From positions 1 to 7,348 of the forward strand of contig JACQPF010000308.1 of NCBI GenBank assembly GCA_016207625.1: a stretch of 7,348 nt of DNA. The letters are read 5' to 3'. The DNA is from Elusimicrobiota bacterium. GTDB lineage: Bacteria > Elusimicrobiota > Elusimicrobia > FEN-1173. The stretch's first letter is position 1. The number at the start of each line of letters is the position of its first letter. The position numbers and the translations under genes were made by a program. A model generated the notes under the pieces. The model had not been told where the DNA came from. It was given only the letters and a program-made list of their open reading frames with translations, and did not search any database. Positions 6,878 through 7,348 of this stretch are shown piece after piece.

Positions 6878-7348
6878 TGTTTCCTGAACCCTCTCCTGAG
6901 CAGCGTCAAAACCGATTCCAAAGAAAAGAGGATCAAGACGGCCGCCGACAAGGCCGCGGTCAAATCCTTGCCCCGCACTTTCTCTTGAAAGCGTTTTGCC
7001 GCGGGCTCCGGCTTTGAGATCCACGTCACATCCCGCGCCGGCAGGACGTTTTCAACCTCCGCTTCATCGATGCGGGACAAATCGCCCTCGCGGGTTTCCC
7101 GGTCGAGGTTCACGACGAAACGGACGAGAGGTTCCGAGAACCCCGCCTTCCGCACGGTGTAGAGTCCCGGACGATCTGTTTTTTCGTAGAGGACCCGTCC
7201 TTGACGGACATCCGCCGTCTCCACCCGCCCGTCCGGCCTCTCGATTTCGACGAGCGAGAGGGCCGGGTCCGCCGGCGTCCAATCCAACGGCTGGTCCACC
7301 AGGAGCTCGCTCCCCTTCGGTGCCGCGGTCCGTCCGGCGAGGAAGAAG
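6874..7348 (-). CDS. BatA-like membrane protein, C-terminal part (5' end beyond the window)
   Basis: The reading frame is open to the right edge, so 157 residues plus the stop are visible and the true start lies outside. What is seen: a beta-rich stretch, then a segment with FVVNLDRETREGDLSRID (about visible residues 77-94), then one hydrophobic helix (about 129-150) followed by a basic tail LLRRGFRKQ. A 'VNLD..E.DLS' block just before a final membrane helix is characteristic of the C-terminus of BatA / aerotolerance-regulator type proteins, which carry BatA N-terminal helices and often a VWA domain; those parts would be outside the window. A basic tail after the last helix fits a cytoplasmic C-terminus and a periplasmic main domain. 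Its stop overlaps the next start (ATGA). A GTG at 7299 could be read as a start but would leave a fragment without its family N-terminus, so it was not used. Family assignment is fairly secure; exact role is unknown. Confidence 0.8.
   Translation of the reverse strand, partial: FFLAGRTAAPKGSELLVDQPLDWTPADPALSLVEIERPDGRVETADVRQGRVLYEKTDRPGLYTVRKAGFSEPLVRFVVNLDRETREGDLSRIDEAEVENVLPARDVTWISKPEPAAKRFQEKVRGKDLTAALSAAVLILFSLESVLTLLRRGFRKQ
6882..6885 (-). promoter_or_regulatory. Ribosome binding site (AGGA) for the DUF4159 gene
   Basis: On the minus strand the sequence reads TTCAGGAAACAATG; AGGA lies four bases before the ATG at 6877. An AGGAGAG at 6897-6891 also matches but is 13 bases away, which is far. 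Together with the ATGA overlap this supports 6877 as the start rather than in-frame codons further upstream. Confidence 0.6.

Noticed and set aside
6878..7024. Longer N-terminus for the DUF4159 gene (start at 7024)
   Set aside because: It would bury the signal peptide 49 residues inside the protein and overlap the BatA-like gene by about 150 bases.
1..7348. Promoter, terminator, RNA gene, CRISPR array or insertion sequence
   Set aside because: There is no intergenic space, and no repeat array, inverted terminal repeats, or tRNA/rRNA-like sequence was seen on either strand.

Overview
The window is a solid block of protein-coding DNA, all transcribed from the minus strand (right to left), with no noncoding gap. 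It holds five genes: three complete, and two that run off the window edges. The DNA is GC-rich (about 60 % by eye), has no RNA gene or mobile element, and encodes envelope proteins with membrane anchors, a likely signal peptide and apparently periplasmic domains. The BatA-like / DUF4159 / VWA-GATase set is typical of diderm (Gram-negative type) bacteria such as Planctomycetes, deltaproteobacterial groups and candidate phyla. Together with two DUF2723-TPR proteins it would suit an uncultivated lineage (for example Elusimicrobiota- or Omnitrophota-like), but the taxonomy is a guess.

Layout in order of transcription: (1) 7348-6874, the C-terminal part of a BatA-like membrane protein; (2) 6877-6107, a DUF4159 protein with a signal peptide; (3) 6110-4008, a 700-residue double-anchored protein with a VWA domain, a GATase1-like domain and a beta-sandwich; (4) 4011-1954, a complete DUF2723 (TMEM260 / GT-C type) multi-pass glycosyltransferase-like protein with C-terminal TPRs; (5) 1957-1, a second, divergent DUF2723-TPR paralogue that continues beyond base 1. 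Gene 5 has no stop codon inside the window and is easily missed; its conserved motifs and uninterrupted frame support it. All four junctions are 4-base ATGA stop/start overlaps, so the five genes look like one translationally coupled unit whose promoter and terminator lie outside the window.

Genes 1-3 form the back half of a MoxR/Bat-type module; the MoxR ATPase and DUF58 genes would be expected to the right of base 7348. Genes 4 and 5 would be membrane glycosyltransferases using a lipid-linked sugar on the outer face of the inner membrane, the same side as the VWA and beta-sandwich domains. The most interesting reading is that the operon joins a VWA envelope complex to a dedicated pair of O-mannosyltransferase-like enzymes that may glycosylate it. 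That link is inferred from gene order, overlaps and family knowledge, not shown by the sequence alone.
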